A stretch of DNA of 64,000 nucleotides from Bimastos eiseni (Eukaryota; Annelida; Clitellata; Crassiclitellata; Lumbricidae), in NCBI GenBank assembly GCA_959347315.1, contig OY365815.1, positions 13,907,236 to 13,971,235 of the forward strand. Reading direction: 5' to 3'. This document shows, in pieces, positions 11,506 through 24,356 of the stretch (position 1 is the first letter of the stretch; every line of letters starts with the position of its first letter). The position numbers and the translations under genes were made by a program. The notes below the pieces were generated by a model. That model did not search any database. It worked only from the letters and a program-made list of their open reading frames with translations, and was not told where the DNA came from.

Positions 11506-12771
11506 TACAGTTCAAGACAGTAAAAGATAAGTGATCCTATATAAAAGGCTGTAAAATACTAATGTATCAGCTTTCGCGAATAAGGTTCATTTGTAATTTC
11601 AATTTGAAACTTAATAATAATGTATATTGTATCAATTCCCAAGAAGAGTTTTATATTGCCAAGTTTTATCTTTTCGATATTTCCTCTTCGGCCTATCTTT
11701 TGCATAGTAAAGAAAGCACGTCTGAAATCTTCTAGACGATTTTAAACAAGCATATTCGATGCCAAATAACAAACGAAATTATCAATTTGCGCATATCCTT
11801 ACTCACTCTCAGAAACTCGAAGTTGTTCCGATCGTTTCGGTTATGGTGGTTTTACATCAATGACAAACTAATAGCCAAAAGCTATTGTTTGCAAATATGC
11901 CTAACTTCAAATTGCGTAAACGCAAACTTCACAATTTCAGGTTCTCTCTCAGACATTTTTCCACTTTAGGACAATTGAATTGATTTCAGCATCATGTGAC
12001 TCGCGCGTTTGTCAGAATTACCGTGTATCGTAAATTCCGGTTTCAGTTTCTAGCGCAAAATTTTAAGACAGTTAACGCCTCGGACAATCTCGGACAATCA
12101 AAATGGAAGATTATAATTAACCTACACATCAACATCGATATGATCGAATTTGGCTCATTTAATAAAAGTATAGTCCTCGCTACGCATTGTTTGAATTTGT
12201 TTCACAGAATTCGAGTATGTGGGCCTACATTGTACAAATCTCCGCACTATTGCCTTAAAAGAACAGCTTCAGTCGTCATAAGCATAATATAAAGTATAAA
12301 CATAAATAACTATCAGTTCTTGGTTTTGTTTCTTTAATGGCAGATAAGTCTAAACACCACGAGTGGCAGGCCGCTTTCAGTAGGCCTTGTAACACCGTAC
12401 AAATAAGCTTTTAAATAAGTTTACAATTCAGTCTATTGAGGCCAATGTTACTTATGTAGGCCTATGCTGAGTTGCTCTTCGAGTAGGCTACATCGATCCG
12501 CTGTAGGCCTCCTTGTAATGTATATATAATATGTACTTGCCATCCAGTATAAAACACAGCCAAATCAATATTTGTTTGTGTTATCAAGCATAATTTTATT
12601 GGGTCTAATGACCGCACAGATATCGGTTGATTTAATAAAAGTAGCTTATCAATAGTGTCACAGCACTCGTGTATACACTGCAGTGTCATTGCATGGTGAT
12701 TTTCAGCTTCCTGTGCTCTGTTTTGCTAACGAATGTAAAATATTTGTTAGTACTGACGCTTATAACATCAT

Positions 12772-12834
12772 CAGAGATCTCGAGCGCCTCTGAGTAGATA
12801 TTTCAAGGGGCGCTATACAAATGTTCAATTTGAT
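12772..12834 (+). mobile_element. LINE/SINE 3' tail fragment
   Basis: GAGCGCCTCTGAGTAGATAT followed by GGGGCGCTATACAAATGTTC matches the retroelement tails elsewhere in the window. Confidence 0.7.
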
Positions 12835-13679
12835 TAGAAAACTTTGCGTATAGCCTAAACTGAATCTTAGCCTATTAACGCCAAATCCAGTGAGCAAAGA
12901 AGGCCACGTGAACGTCACAAGTCAAAATTCCAGTAGGTCTAAATGTAGAACTTTTGATGTCAGTAACTTAAAAACCTAAAATGCTCATTATTCACTGTTT
13001 AGGCCGAAAGTTTTTCCAAACCTAAGAAACATAGGTTTTTTTCGAAGCGTATTGCCCTGGATCCGAGGCGCCCACAATGTTTTACCGCTGTTCAAAGCCT
13101 GTTCTCTGTACTACCACCTTGGAGTGGCGCTGTCTTGTTGTGGCTGCTTCTGCTTATACACGTAAGCCCACCTTCAGTAAACTATGGCAGAACTTTGCTT
13201 AGGGGAAACTCATGAAACTGGGGACTCGATCGTTGTAAAGAATATTTATTGTAAGTCTAGGCAGTTTGGACTTTAAATCTATGAGAGTTTGACTCATCTA
13301 TATAGAACCTTCAACTTTAAACTATTTAGAGGCATACTGGTAACTACACTCTTAATGGACTGTAGCGACATACTGTTGCCATGGAAAGGAGTTTAATTCT
13401 TTTGTTGATGGGCTTGGTTGGTAAGTACACCTGTCATAGTGTAGCGTTGGTTTTAGTTACCGATCGATTAGTCTATTGTGAGTGTGTCTGGTATTTTTTG
13501 TCTCTAGATTCTGTCTTTACCTGAATAATCTGTTCTGCTTTAAGCAAGGTGAAGTATACATAGGCCTACATGTATTAAAATACAGGCCCAATATATTGGC
13601 CTAATAAGTGTCGACCTGCGAAGCTGCGATACTTAGGCCTATGGATTCGAAAACGATTGAGGCCAGAGATTTTGAAAAA

Positions 13680-13990
13680 CCGTTTTGAAAACAAGGTTTT
13701 GAAAAGTGGGGGGCATTATTGAAAAAATATTGCGCGAAGCGGAAAATTTTTTTTTGCCCCTACCCACTTTTTTATATTTTGCCCCCTAGAAATTTGAAAA
13801 ATGGGGGCACAAATTATCTTAACAAAAGTCATCTTAAAATGCCATTGGAGAAACATAGAAAAGAACCGGGTTGGGAGGGCACATGGGGGGCACTGAGCAC
13901 TAAAACTGGGGGGGGGGCTTTGCCTCCCCCCCAGTTTTGAAACTGGGGGAAGGGAGGCGGTGCCCCCTCTGCCCTCCGCTTGTTACACCT
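13680..13990. repeat. G-rich repeat with a hairpin
   Basis: At 13902-13937 AAAACT plus a G run folds on a C run plus AGTTTT, separated by a few bases. The surroundings contain GGGGGCAT/TGCCCC pieces and end in CCCTCTGCCCTCCGCTTGTT. It is probably a piece of a dispersed repeat. Confidence 0.5.
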
Positions 13991-15265
13991 CTGATTGAGG
14001 CAGCAGTAGTGATGACCCTTCTACCCGCTTTGCTGTAAATTGATTGTTTCAACTGTTCGCTGCGGATGGGTCGGTTGTTTAATTGCTGCGTGAAATGCCT
14101 CAAATGCCGCAAATGCGACGATATCCAACCTATAAGCGGCTGCCGCAATTCAGCAGCATCCACATGGTCATCGAGATGACATAGGCCTAATGGCGTACGC
14201 ATTCTGAGAAAAACTTGGAAAGAGGGTTGCGCGTGATAAATTTGCTCGTTTATAGAGCTACTAACTATTCGCAAGAAAGAGCTAATTCTGCTGCTGAACA
14301 GTAACAAACTTACGTTATAATCTTTCCAAAACAAAAAATTCAGAATCGTTTATTTGAGCCCGACACAAGCTATTAATACACTTTTTTAGATATTGTGTAG
14401 ACCCAAGAGGCTTCGTGAATTAGTCGGCCTAAACGTTTGATTTAGGTTCCTAAAAATAAGTCTACTAAAGTACTAAGTAGGCCTACAAACACAAACAGCT
14501 GTGAACCAAGTTTTATTTTATTTTGAGTACAAGATATCAACATAACAAGCATTGTAAAAGGTAATTAATGACAAATAATTGTAATTTGCAACATATATAT
14601 CGAACCGGTTGTCTATATTATACAAAGCACAAGTTCATAACCAATGGTTCAAAAGAAAGCATTTAGCCTTAATCGGGTTAACATCCAGATTATCATCAGT
14701 CCGTCATGACAGATACAAATATATCATGTAAGCAGCAGTTGGTGGATCAGCCAACTACTGTGATATTAGCTTAATAAACCAATTAAAGTGCTAAATTAAC
14801 TTAAGAAGATCATTAAGAAAGATAGTCTATATAGGCAGATTTGCAATTTGGGAAATTGAAGTTTTCAAGTCTGCCAACAATTATAGGCCTACTATTAGTT
14901 ACAAATCTTTTAAAGTGTTAAACAAACTTCACGGTATAGGCCTACATTAATCTCAGTAGACTGATTTATGGGTTACTGAATTTTAGCTTAAAACATTGGC
15001 ATGATATGTAGATCATGGCACATCAATTGTCGGTTATAAGTTCATTGCACACACGCACACACACCCATTTATATATATATATATATATATCTGGAATGAC
15101 CTCCCTCTTGATCATCGCCTCTATCCCATGACCTTCTCTCACTTATACTCTTGTCTTACCTTAAGACCTCGTTTTTGAATAATAGACTGCGACGAGGTAA
15201 TTTATAAAACTCGGAATGGCCAAGTCTTTCGATGTAGTCTAATTAATCACAAGAAGACTGATAAG

Positions 15266-15868
15266 CAGGGCTGTACATTTTTCGCGGTCGAAAATTGAAA
15301 CATTCACGGCAAATTCGCGGCATATTCGCGACCAAAAGCATAGAATTCGCGGCCTATTCGAGGTGAGATGTGTACCACAATAGATTAGTCAATAACTGAG
15401 TATAATTAAATCAACGACCATTACATTTTTATGCCAATACTAAAGCGAGTTTTGTTGCTGCGATGTCTGATATATGCCAAATACAGCTGAAAGAACAAGT
15501 TGTAATATTTCCACTCTCGACATTCTGTGCTTTGCGCATGTGAACGGTGCTTATTCAAATGCTTAGAGCAACTGTCCCTCTGATTAAATTCGACGGGCAC
15601 ATTGATGGCATGTTCTGCAAAACAGTAGATCGCCGCTCAACTGAAACGCGGGCTTAGCTTGAACGTCTTCCTCTAGCCACCGATTATTTTCGCACACGAG
15701 GTCTTAACTAATGTTTAGAAGCTTTGCCCTTATCACGTTAAAAACACGATCAGCACGAAAAAAACTGTCTAATTCGCGGCATTCGCGGCAAAACATTAAA
15801 ATTCGCGGTAGTGTAAAAAGTTAGCAAATTTTGCGAATCCCGCGATGACCGCAAAAATTTACAGCCCT
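15266..15868. mobile_element. Non-autonomous hAT-like element (about 600 bp)
   Basis: The left end CAGGGCTGTACATTTTTCGC and the right end (reverse complement reading AGGGCTGTAAATTTTTGCGG) form inverted termini. ACTGATAAG (15257-15265) and ACTGGTAAG (15869-15877) flank it as an 8-9 bp target duplication with one mismatch. The ends are rich in repeated TTCGCGGCA-type blocks and the middle has no transposase frame. Confidence 0.78.
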
Positions 15869-16441
15869 ACTGGTAAGGACACTAGTAGGTATACATGTCA
15901 ACGCTATGTTGACTACATAGATCGCTGCCTTTTAGGGAGGAATATCTACAGGTGCTTGAGCTAACCTGAGAGGCAATCATAGGTACGAGGAGTCAGTCAT
16001 TTCACCTTCCTACCCGGTGGTGACATTGCGCATCTATGAATAGAGGTTTTTAGAAGTGAAATACATAAAATAGTTCATCAATTATTGTAGGGGTTTATAT
16101 AGTACTACAAACACATTGAGGTTATAATGATGGAAAAAGTACAAAGAATTTTCTAAGGACAAAATTATGTGACAGGTTTGAAAAAACTTTCAACACACTC
16201 AGAAATTCCAGAATTTCATGGCTAATTATTCCATATAAAAAGGCCATGCTTATACGTCCGATAAAGCCTAGGTTTATAACATTCGAAGCAAATATTTTAT
16301 ATATAGAGTCCCCAGTTTGATGAGTTTCCACTAAACCAAGCTCAGCTACTGAAGTATAGGGCCTACTCTGGTTCTATGTACAGACAATACAGCAATCGAC
16401 ATTAGCCTAATCAGCGTCACTGACAAGAATCCGGTCCTTCT

Positions 16442-17371
16442 TTATCCGCAGCACATCTCGACGATTAGGAAGACGGCTGAAAGCAGAGCAAAACCAGCTG
16501 AAGAGATGTAGGTTGTTGTCGTGAAGGGAGAAAGACTCTTTCCGCTGTTGTAGCCTTTGGTTCGATTACAACCCTCGTAGATTGAAACCCCGATGACTCC
16601 AAAAACAGCTATTGTCAAAACAAACAACCATAATTTCATTTCGATTTATAACTCGAACACCGTGCAAGGTGAGATATAAAAGTAACCGTAATCAGAATTC
16701 GGAGATTTCTTCAGCGCCTACAGACAGTTAGGCCTAAGTTTCGAGAACTGCTCGTTCACTGACGTTTCGCCAAAACACAAAATTGTTTAGGCAGCTACTG
16801 TCAGGTCGGTCCCAGGTCTGGATTCAAAGCTGAGCCTGGTAAACAGTCAGACTATTACGGTAGAATCAGGGGGTTGAGAGAAGGAGGGAGACTATACGGA
16901 TTTAAGGTAGGATCTGTGGAAGAGGAATGCTGACAATTCGGAAATTGTTGGGTGAACTTACTTAATGAAATATTTTTTTAAAGACAAATAGGCTTAGTTA
17001 ATTGAAAGTGGATAAAGTTATGTATGAGTTGGGTAAAATTAGATGAGATTAACAGCTAACGACATTCTCTACGAAGTTCTGCTTTAAGATGGACAAATGA
17101 GGCAAGCGACGGTCAGACAACGTAAGCCTGTGTTGGCGTTACACTCGAGTTTACGAATAACGCTCGTAATATTATAATATCATAATAATCAAATCGAGGG
17201 TCATCTACTATCGTCGATGGCGCAAGATAAAGTTAAAATTCTGATTTCACATTCGTCTTTTAGGGACGTATATTTAAAACGATTGCAAAGACAAAATATT
17301 TGTTCTGTAGGTTATATTCAATTGAACCATTATTTATTTTCCTCAGAGGTAGGGATAATACCTCAGATTTA

Positions 17372-17410
<39 letters not shown>

Positions 17411-18058
17411 TTTTATTATTATCGTCATAATTTAATTTAACTGTATGGCAACTATGCAAGGTGCACGTTTGTCTACTGCCTGGGCCAACCTTTAGGAGAG
17501 TTGCTGAAACCCATTTGAGTAAATGCTGCTCTTCTTCCCCCTCTTTCTACCGGAGCGTGTCCATTATCCTACACTCTTTACTCTTTCAATTAATTAAGCG
17601 CGCCATTGTATCGTGGTTCCAGCCACTTTTTTGTGTTTATTTTTTTACAGCCGCATTCAAGGCAGCCTTATTAGGCCTACATGTACGGTAGTCATATTGC
17701 ACTGTTGTTTTTCTATGTATAAATAATGTCGTATAATTATGTGGTTACCTGCTGTAAATAGTCCGATAATTGTGATGATTAGGATGATCTTGCTGTCGCT
17801 CATTCCGGAGAAGTTCATCAGAAGCAGAAGGATACAGCAACTAATCAGAATGATAAAATCGATAACGAGCAAAGCTACTACTGCGTCATCAGCCGCTTTG
17901 GTGTCTTCGCATTCGCTGTTGACGCTAAAACTGACTCGATATTTCCCGAACGGCATCGTTATCATATGCAGCTGAAATGCCAGGAAACCCAGAACGAGCG
18001 CAACCTTTCCAAACACTCCGCCCTTTCCCATCTTGCTTTCGCTGTCGTCTTTTTCCAA
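16442..18058 (-). CDS. Tetraspan family gene B1
   Basis: Two exons: 17749-18058 and 16442-16608, with a phase-1 intron of 1140 bp, giving 158 aa. Four predicted membrane segments: 18-38 (with the B motif FQLHMITM), about 59-82, about 86-112 (crossing the intron) and about 135-157. The chain ends right after segment 4 at EMCCG. The N-terminus is MEKDDSESKMGKGG; a start at the second Met fits the paralogues equally well. The loop between segments 3 and 4 has two Cys-free stretches and an FTTTTY motif shared with B2. It is head-to-head with A1. I do not recognise the family: there is no claudin W-GLW-C-C signature and no clear MARVEL match. Function unknown; it is probably a small integral membrane protein. 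Confidence 0.8.
17372..17432. repeat. ATT microsatellite in B1 intron
   Basis: About 12 uninterrupted TTA/ATT units followed by degenerate ones, inside the single intron of B1. Confidence 0.9.
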
Positions 18059-18613
18059 GGAGATGAACGGAAGGGTCTACAACTTTCTGCCGTTTGATCC
18101 CCGTAGTACTTGACTGAGTAACTTTGTTAGAGGACGACAGCGAGAGAGAGACAGGCAGAGAGTGGACGCTCTCTTCAGCGATCGCCTTATGTATTGTACT
18201 GGTATCTCTGCGCGCACTACACAAAACAGTCTGCGTTGTTGTGGAAACTGCCGCTCAACGAGATCCGGACTTTGTAACATGCAGTCGTGGATACGATGAC
18301 ATCCAGCAGCGCAGGTCAACCAGCAAACTCCTGTGTTCACTCCAAGTCATCTGTATACGGGAGATAAACTGAAGTGTTTACCGCTGCTTACCGTTACCAG
18401 TTGACGTCAAGGCGATCACTGATAAGCAAGAAATTGTTTATTTAACAATTACGATTGCATCTATGGCAACTTTATCGCAGACGCGGGCCTCCAATTCGCA
18501 CTCAAAGCTATCCTTCTAAGCAACGGGCCTCCCATATATCAGGTAAACTGGCACTATATTAGCACAGCGCACGTACGTGTTCAGGTAACTACTTCACCGA
18601 CGAAGTCGCCAAG
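18059..18613. promoter_or_regulatory. Divergent promoter region B1/A1 and A1 non-coding first exon
   Basis: This interval lies between the B1 start codon (minus) and a proposed A1 leader exon ending at 18613 in a strong donor AAG|GTAAGA. The matching acceptor is TCTGTTTAG at 19665, leaving 19666-19701 as the remaining leader. A weak TATA-like CTATATTAG lies near 18554. The proposal follows from the splice acceptors found before the ATG in all four A genes. Confidence 0.5.
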
Positions 18614-18782
18614 GTAAGATTTCTACCACATGCCTAAGAACATTCGTCTTCGTTTAAATCTACACGTTCTTTTCATTTTCATTGAAATGTGAACGAACTG
18701 ATGTTTAACTTGTGAATAATTTCATTTGAAACGGGTTGCACTCTGAAGATTGGTTTTAACATTCATTATACAGTGTGGTCGG

Positions 18783-18784
18783 TC

Positions 18785-18818
<34 letters not shown>

Positions 18819-18868
18819 ATATATATAGATGTATGATGTATGTATATAGAGATATATATATATATAGC
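18783..18868. repeat. TA microsatellite
   Basis: Interrupted TA runs with one GATGTATGATGTATG insert, in the proposed A1 leader intron. Confidence 0.9.
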
Positions 18869-19701
18869 GCTCTTTCAAGTAGATTTGTGTAGCACGGAAC
18901 ACAATTTGAGCGATGGTCTCGTTGTAGAGTGAGTGGAGTGATATAAATAAATGACAGTTCGTCCTAATGTGGGGAATATTAACCTATGTTTTTATGTCAA
19001 TATTATTATGTTTTCCTGTCGCTAGCTATGATAAGATGCTTAGCGATTAAGACGTAACTGGATTAAGCGTATGATTAAGTGAAACTGTTCAGCATAATTA
19101 TTTCGAAATATGTTAATATGTCTTTCGTGCATAATTATTAAGTGTACTTTATAGATGACCTTGGCTAATGGGATCTAGATCCATTCAGGGTCCCCTCCCC
19201 CCCCCCCCAAGGGCCCCCTCCCCCCCCCATCAATGTTACCAATTTCACAGGAACCTTACTTAATTGAACAAATTATGTTTCTGCTGTTAATCTGGTTGGT
19301 AGCAATAAAAAATTGAAATATTGATATGTCCGGAGAATATATCCGGGAATATATCTTGGAGTGAGGGACTGGAGTGTATGCCCGTTTCCCAAATAAATGC
19401 AGATAATATGTGACCTCAGGTGAAAGTTACTGATTGAATCTGGTTAAAGTAGCATTGTCAATAACTTTTAGATAGTTATAAGAACTAAGTTTATTAACAG
19501 CAACTATTCGTCGTTATTGCAAGCACGACGTAATTCATAGGCCTCTAGAATGGTTCACTGAGGAGGTTAATTTCTTAAAAAGCACCAATTAATAACTGAT
19601 TACTTACGCTTAGCTCTCAACAGGTATATACTGATGTCTGATCGTCCCGTGTTTGCTCTGTTTAGCCACAAAACCTCGTCGTTCTAAAGCCGTTGGTAAT
19701 C

Positions 19702-21330
19702 ATGGGAGCCGACTGGGGAAAACTCGCTCTGATCCACAGCATGATTGGCTACGAGGCCAACGTTCTCGGTCTGATGGCCTTTAACGGCATTTATTCAGAA
19801 ACTGGCGCGGCCGTGGGCAGCGACTACGAGGCGATCCAGGCGATGCTGATCCTCGGCTTTCTCGTATACACGGCCGCAGGAATCCTCATGGTCCTGACGA
19901 AGTTGGGAGGCTTAGGAGCCAGCATAGTCTTCACTATTCTGTCAATCTGCGGGTTTATTATTGCAGGTTGGTCTATTGTTGATTTATTATGATATGCCTT
20001 GTCAAACATTATACTGCGTTCTCTTCCTTACCTTTATTATATCAAGCGTTGCAAAGTATTTTGCCATCATTCTTCGTTGTATTACCTTTAATGCCTTACC
20101 TTTAGTGAATTTTAGTTACCTCACCTTAGTTTATCCACCTAATTTCACTTCACCTTACCATATAAACTATGACTGCATCCAAGACATGTCATGACATGGG
20201 ATGCCATTCCATACACGCAATGCATTGCCTTTTCACACCTTCCCTAATCCTACTTTTGCTCTGCTTGCGTTGTCTTGCCATGGCTTGCCTTATAAATCTT
20301 ACTTAACCTGACCGAACTTTGAATACAACTTTTTACCTGAACAAGATCTGTAGCATATATATCGATCATTAAAATCTGGCTCTCACAGCTAATCGATTAG
20401 ACGTTGCTGTAGCAAACTTTCAAATCAATCAAATCAATTCAAAAAACTTGATATAGCGAACCTTCAAGATATCTACTCAGAGGCGCTCCCGGCCTAACCC
20501 TCTGCTGAAAAGGACAGTTTTAAAAATCCATCCAAAACAGCCGAGTGAAAACCGGTGTGTCCACATGCCGAAGCGCCACCAAGCTGAATCAGGGCGAGAG
20601 ATGTATGTAGCTGTACATTTCCATTCTAATCGATTAGCTACAAGATTTTGCTTATGCTAATTCGATCGTTTGTCGTTTTTGCATATCGCGCCCATCTTTG
20701 TTTCAAAAAATGTATTTTTTGCATTAAGCATATTAGTTGCCAAACGTTACCGCAACTTGCATTAGCTGACCTTTGCATGATTAGATGGATTTTATATATA
20801 TATATATATGTATAATCATATATATATGTGTGTAATTACATATATATTAAATATAATTATATATATATTTATTAAATTCTATATATTAAATTCTATATAT
20901 ATATATTAAATTCTATATATATATATTAAATTATATTAAATTATATTATATATATTAAATTATATTGCTGAGCCATATTTATTTTGAAACTGAGCACGCA
21001 TCGACCTTTTCGGATTTTTATGGATCATGTTGCTAAATTCACATTCAGACTAATTACAGATTATACGTGTGACTTTTAATTGACTGCTTTAGCAACCTTC
21101 ACATTCGGATGAATCAATAGATAGTGAAATGTCTGTGGATTTTAATTGCTGTTTTAGCTCTCTTCATGTTCATTGGAGTTGGTGTCCATGCCGAAAATTT
21201 CGGAGAGGCTACTGATGTCTACGCATCGTGCTTGACGGCAACCGCTGGGTGTCTGGGCCTGCTCGCCTCCGTCTTCCTTCTGCTCGCTCTCCTATGCAAA
21301 GGAAAGGGAGGAAGCACGTCACCGTCGTAG
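19702..21330 (+). CDS. Tetraspan family gene A1
   Basis: Exons 19702-19966 and 21158-21330, with a phase-1 intron of 1191 bp, giving 145 aa. The start is the ATG of MGADWGKLALIH, which aligns with A2 (MADWDKMAL). Membrane segments: about 6-28 (with the A motif MIGYEANVLG), 43-64 (AIQAMLILGFLVYTA), 69-98 (through the intron) and 112-135. The tail after segment 4 is basic and Ser-rich (CKGKGGSTSPS), unlike the B proteins, which stop at the membrane. The donor is GCAG|GTTGGT and the acceptor TTTTAG|CT; the join makes Ala, as in most siblings. AATAAA at 21627-21632 may be the poly(A) signal. The partner is B1, 1.6 kb upstream and divergent. Function unknown. Confidence 0.82.
20415..20500 (-). mobile_element. 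LINE/SINE 3' tail fragment in A1 intron
   Basis: The minus strand reads GAGCGCCTCTGAGTAGATAT then a CGCTATATCAAGTTTT-like end and a degenerate ATTGATT tail. This is the same tail as at 54290. Confidence 0.7.
20785..20965. repeat. TA-rich satellite with ATATATTAAATTC units
   Basis: TA runs and repeated ATATATTAAATT motifs over 180 bp, in the A1 intron. Confidence 0.85.
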
Positions 21331-21451
21331 ACCCACGGGACGACCATCAATCTTACCCTGTAGAACTATGTCCAGTAATTTTATGGCTTGTCAGAAACAT
21401 ATTCCAAATGATAACAGACCGAAACTCTAGCTAGCCAGGTTAATGAGACAG

Positions 21452-21453
21452 TG

Positions 21454-21490
<37 letters not shown>

Positions 21491-21494
21491 TAAA

Positions 21495-21539
<45 letters not shown>
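21452..21539. repeat. TAA/AAT microsatellite
   Basis: About 28 AAT units with a small AAAAATAAAAAT interruption, in the 3' flank of A1. Confidence 0.95.
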
Positions 21540-22083
21540 CCCATTATAGTAGTGTTGTTAAATAGAGACCAACTTAGCGGCAATGTGTTTCTTTTGGATT
21601 CCCATTGTCCCATTATATGCTGTCTTAATAAACCTTTGTGAATATTAAATGTCAAAATCACTGTATATAATTTCTTGATGTGTACACTTTTAGTAACAGT
21701 AAACTGAAACTGAAACGTGTCAAATTTCTTTTGCAACGCATCCATAATATTATTATTAACACTTTTATTATGCGCATAAAAATCAAAAGTAGCCCTAACA
21801 CAAAACAACGAGACATTTTTCTAATATTCTGTCTACAATGAAGTTTTTGTAAAGCGTAGCAAACTGGAATGTAGGCCTAATTTGCAGAAAGCAAGCTCCA
21901 GGAAGGTCAAGACATCTAACTAAAATGGTGAGTTTGACCACAGCTGCACGGGCTCTGTGTTCGACATGCAGATGTTAACAACATATTGCATCTACAAGAA
22001 CAATGCTGGTGAACCCGAATATCCCATGTTCTGTACTAAAGGTGTCAACTTAGCGGTACTAGCATGCAATAGTATGCATTAGC

Positions 22084-22152
22084 ATGCATACATACATACA
22101 TACATACATGCATACATACATGCATACATACATACATACATACATACATACA
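22084..22152. repeat. CATA microsatellite
   Basis: Tandem CATA with occasional CATG units. Confidence 0.95.
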
Positions 22153-22359
22153 CACAACTTGTCAGCCTAGCTTCACATCTCATTGTTCAATGCTTATCTC
22201 GTTGAGATACGCTTTGATAATTAATAGTTCCAAGGTATAACTGTCATGCAAATAAAGATAGGGCCTACTGCTTGACGCCTGAGAAACGCTTCACAACCAC
22301 AAAATTTAAACATTCCATGATACCCATCCCATCTCAACATGTTCTAATCACGTGGACAT

Positions 22360-22576
22360 CATAGGACTACATGTATTGCTGTTCCGCCCCTCTGGAATGA
22401 ACTCACTCCAGTATTTCGACAAATACCTGAACCATCTTTCGAACTTACCAAAACTTCACCTCTTGCTATCTCCCAACAAGTCTTTCATTAAAAACTTAAA
22501 ACACTGCTTTCTCAAATCCTATCCTGATACTTCCCCAACCTCTTCCCCAAACCCCTTTCACCGTTTCAATTCTTGA
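22360..22576 (+). mobile_element. Probable LINE C-terminal remnant
   Basis: A frame reading VPPLWNELTPVFRQIPE followed later by an LK..L pattern resembles the LWNSLP region near the end of LINE reverse transcriptases. It is short and frameshifted. Confidence 0.4.
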
Positions 22577-24054
22577 CACCATCCACCATTGTCGCCTGCC
22601 TCACCCATTGGATCTTCGCCTGAAAAAACCTCTTAACGGATATCGATTTTGTTTGGAATAATCAAGCGCCTGCGAGTCAGATGGTTCCCAAAACTTATTT
22701 TTGAACTCTAAAGATAATTTATATATTTATTACCATTGCGACTCTAAAACTACTGTTATGTGGCATAGGACGGACGCTATCAAATGAGTCTCACTTCATC
22801 AAAGAAGAGTTTAGCATAATTTAGGGTATAGGCTAACTCCATTGAGGGCAGGTTCCCCTATTCTAGGATTCATCGTTACCATTCAATATAATAATCAAGA
22901 TCAATCAGACCGAGATGGAAACAGGGCGCTATACAAAAGTCTTCTGATACATACATTCAAACATAATGGATGCATTTATACATGCATTCATGATTGCATG
23001 CATACAAACAAACGAACAAAAATACATACATACATACATACACACATATATATTATATATGTGTGTATATATAAATATACTGTATGAGAGCGAGCATTGA
23101 CAATATTCCTTAAAGCAGGCTCACTATAAATAAATAATTGCCGCACAATGATATGAAAGGCCAGCAGAATTTCATCCGTCGATCGTGTATACAGTGATTT
23201 TTCTTAGCAACTTACCACAACAGTGACACAATCGAAGGATGTCAAATTCTCAACATAGCCTATCTAATGTCTATCCACTTCATGCAAGTTAATCTCTTAG
23301 ACCAGATATTTGCTCAATTACTGCACACATCTTTTAACATCCACAGTGAGATATTGTACGGCGTGAGGGGTTCGGGTCTTTCTTCCGAAACGCAGACACG
23401 ACGGCGCAATCAGACAGGTGTAATATATGATAATATATATAATAACGTATGACAAGTTTGACCGGCATATATATAATGTATATAAGCCTACACGCTGTGT
23501 CTGGAAATAAAGGGACTCCTATTGATAATATGAAAATAAATAGTAAATAATCGTCGATTTTTTAAATTCCAAGTCCGGTTTAATACTGACATATTATCTA
23601 GTGCTGCATAAAACATGACGGATCCTGTTTACCAGTAATGACGTCGTAATGACGTCAATTGCATCAACATTCGAGTTTTATGAAAAGGCTAAAATTCGTC
23701 TACAAAATTATCAGCTGCCTTTAAATGTTGTCGATAAACCGCCATCAATTTTTTTAAATGTATCCTTCTATTTGAATAATATTGACTACAAAGTGTCCGC
23801 CTTGAGACTATACACAAGCGTCAAGACTCATTGGTCAATAGCAGCATCAATGAACAGTTGATCGAATTTCCCCAGGCATTAACTTTGTTATTTAAAGACG
23901 TCAATATTACGTATCTCTTTAACCAGGATGTTTATAAATTTACAAATTTATGGATAGATATGTCGGGATTAAAAACCTTTTAGAATTTCAAAAATCGACG
24001 ATTATCTACCATTCATATTCATGCTATCATTATGGGTCTCTTATTTCCGGACAC

Positions 24055-24356
24055 AGTGTATATATGTATATATATATGTATATATATATATGTATATATA
24101 TGTATATATATGTATATATATATATGTATATATATATGTATATATATGTATATATATGTATATATATGTATATATATGTATATATATGTATATATATGTA
24201 TATATATGTATATATATGTATATATATGTATATATATGTATATATATGTATATATATGTATATATATGTATATATATGTATATATATGTATATATATGTA
24301 TATATATGTATATATATGTATATATATGTATATATATGTATATATATGTATGTATA
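24055..24356. repeat. Long 10-bp TATATATGTA array
   Basis: About 300 bp. After an irregular start, roughly 22 nearly perfect 10-bp units run from about 24128 to 24350. All long open frames over it are artefacts of the repeat. Confidence 0.97.

Larger units (their letters stand above)
10910..16440. other. 5.5-kb gene-free stretch between ATP5MC and the tetraspan cluster
   Basis: Contents seen: the proximal ATP5MC promoter (just above 10909), a GAGACC-rich short repeat at 11420-11505, a retroelement tail at 12772-12832, a G-rich foldback area at 13680-13990, a CA/TA run at 15050-15092 and a hAT-like element at 15266-15868. The TAGGCCTA palindrome is frequent here (for example near 13562, 13628, 14183, 14475, 14937). 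No open frame looked like a gene. Confidence 0.5.

Noticed and set aside
13900..14334. 144-codon minus-strand frame
   Set aside because: It ends in the G-rich foldback repeat, with no recognised domain and no splice or start support.
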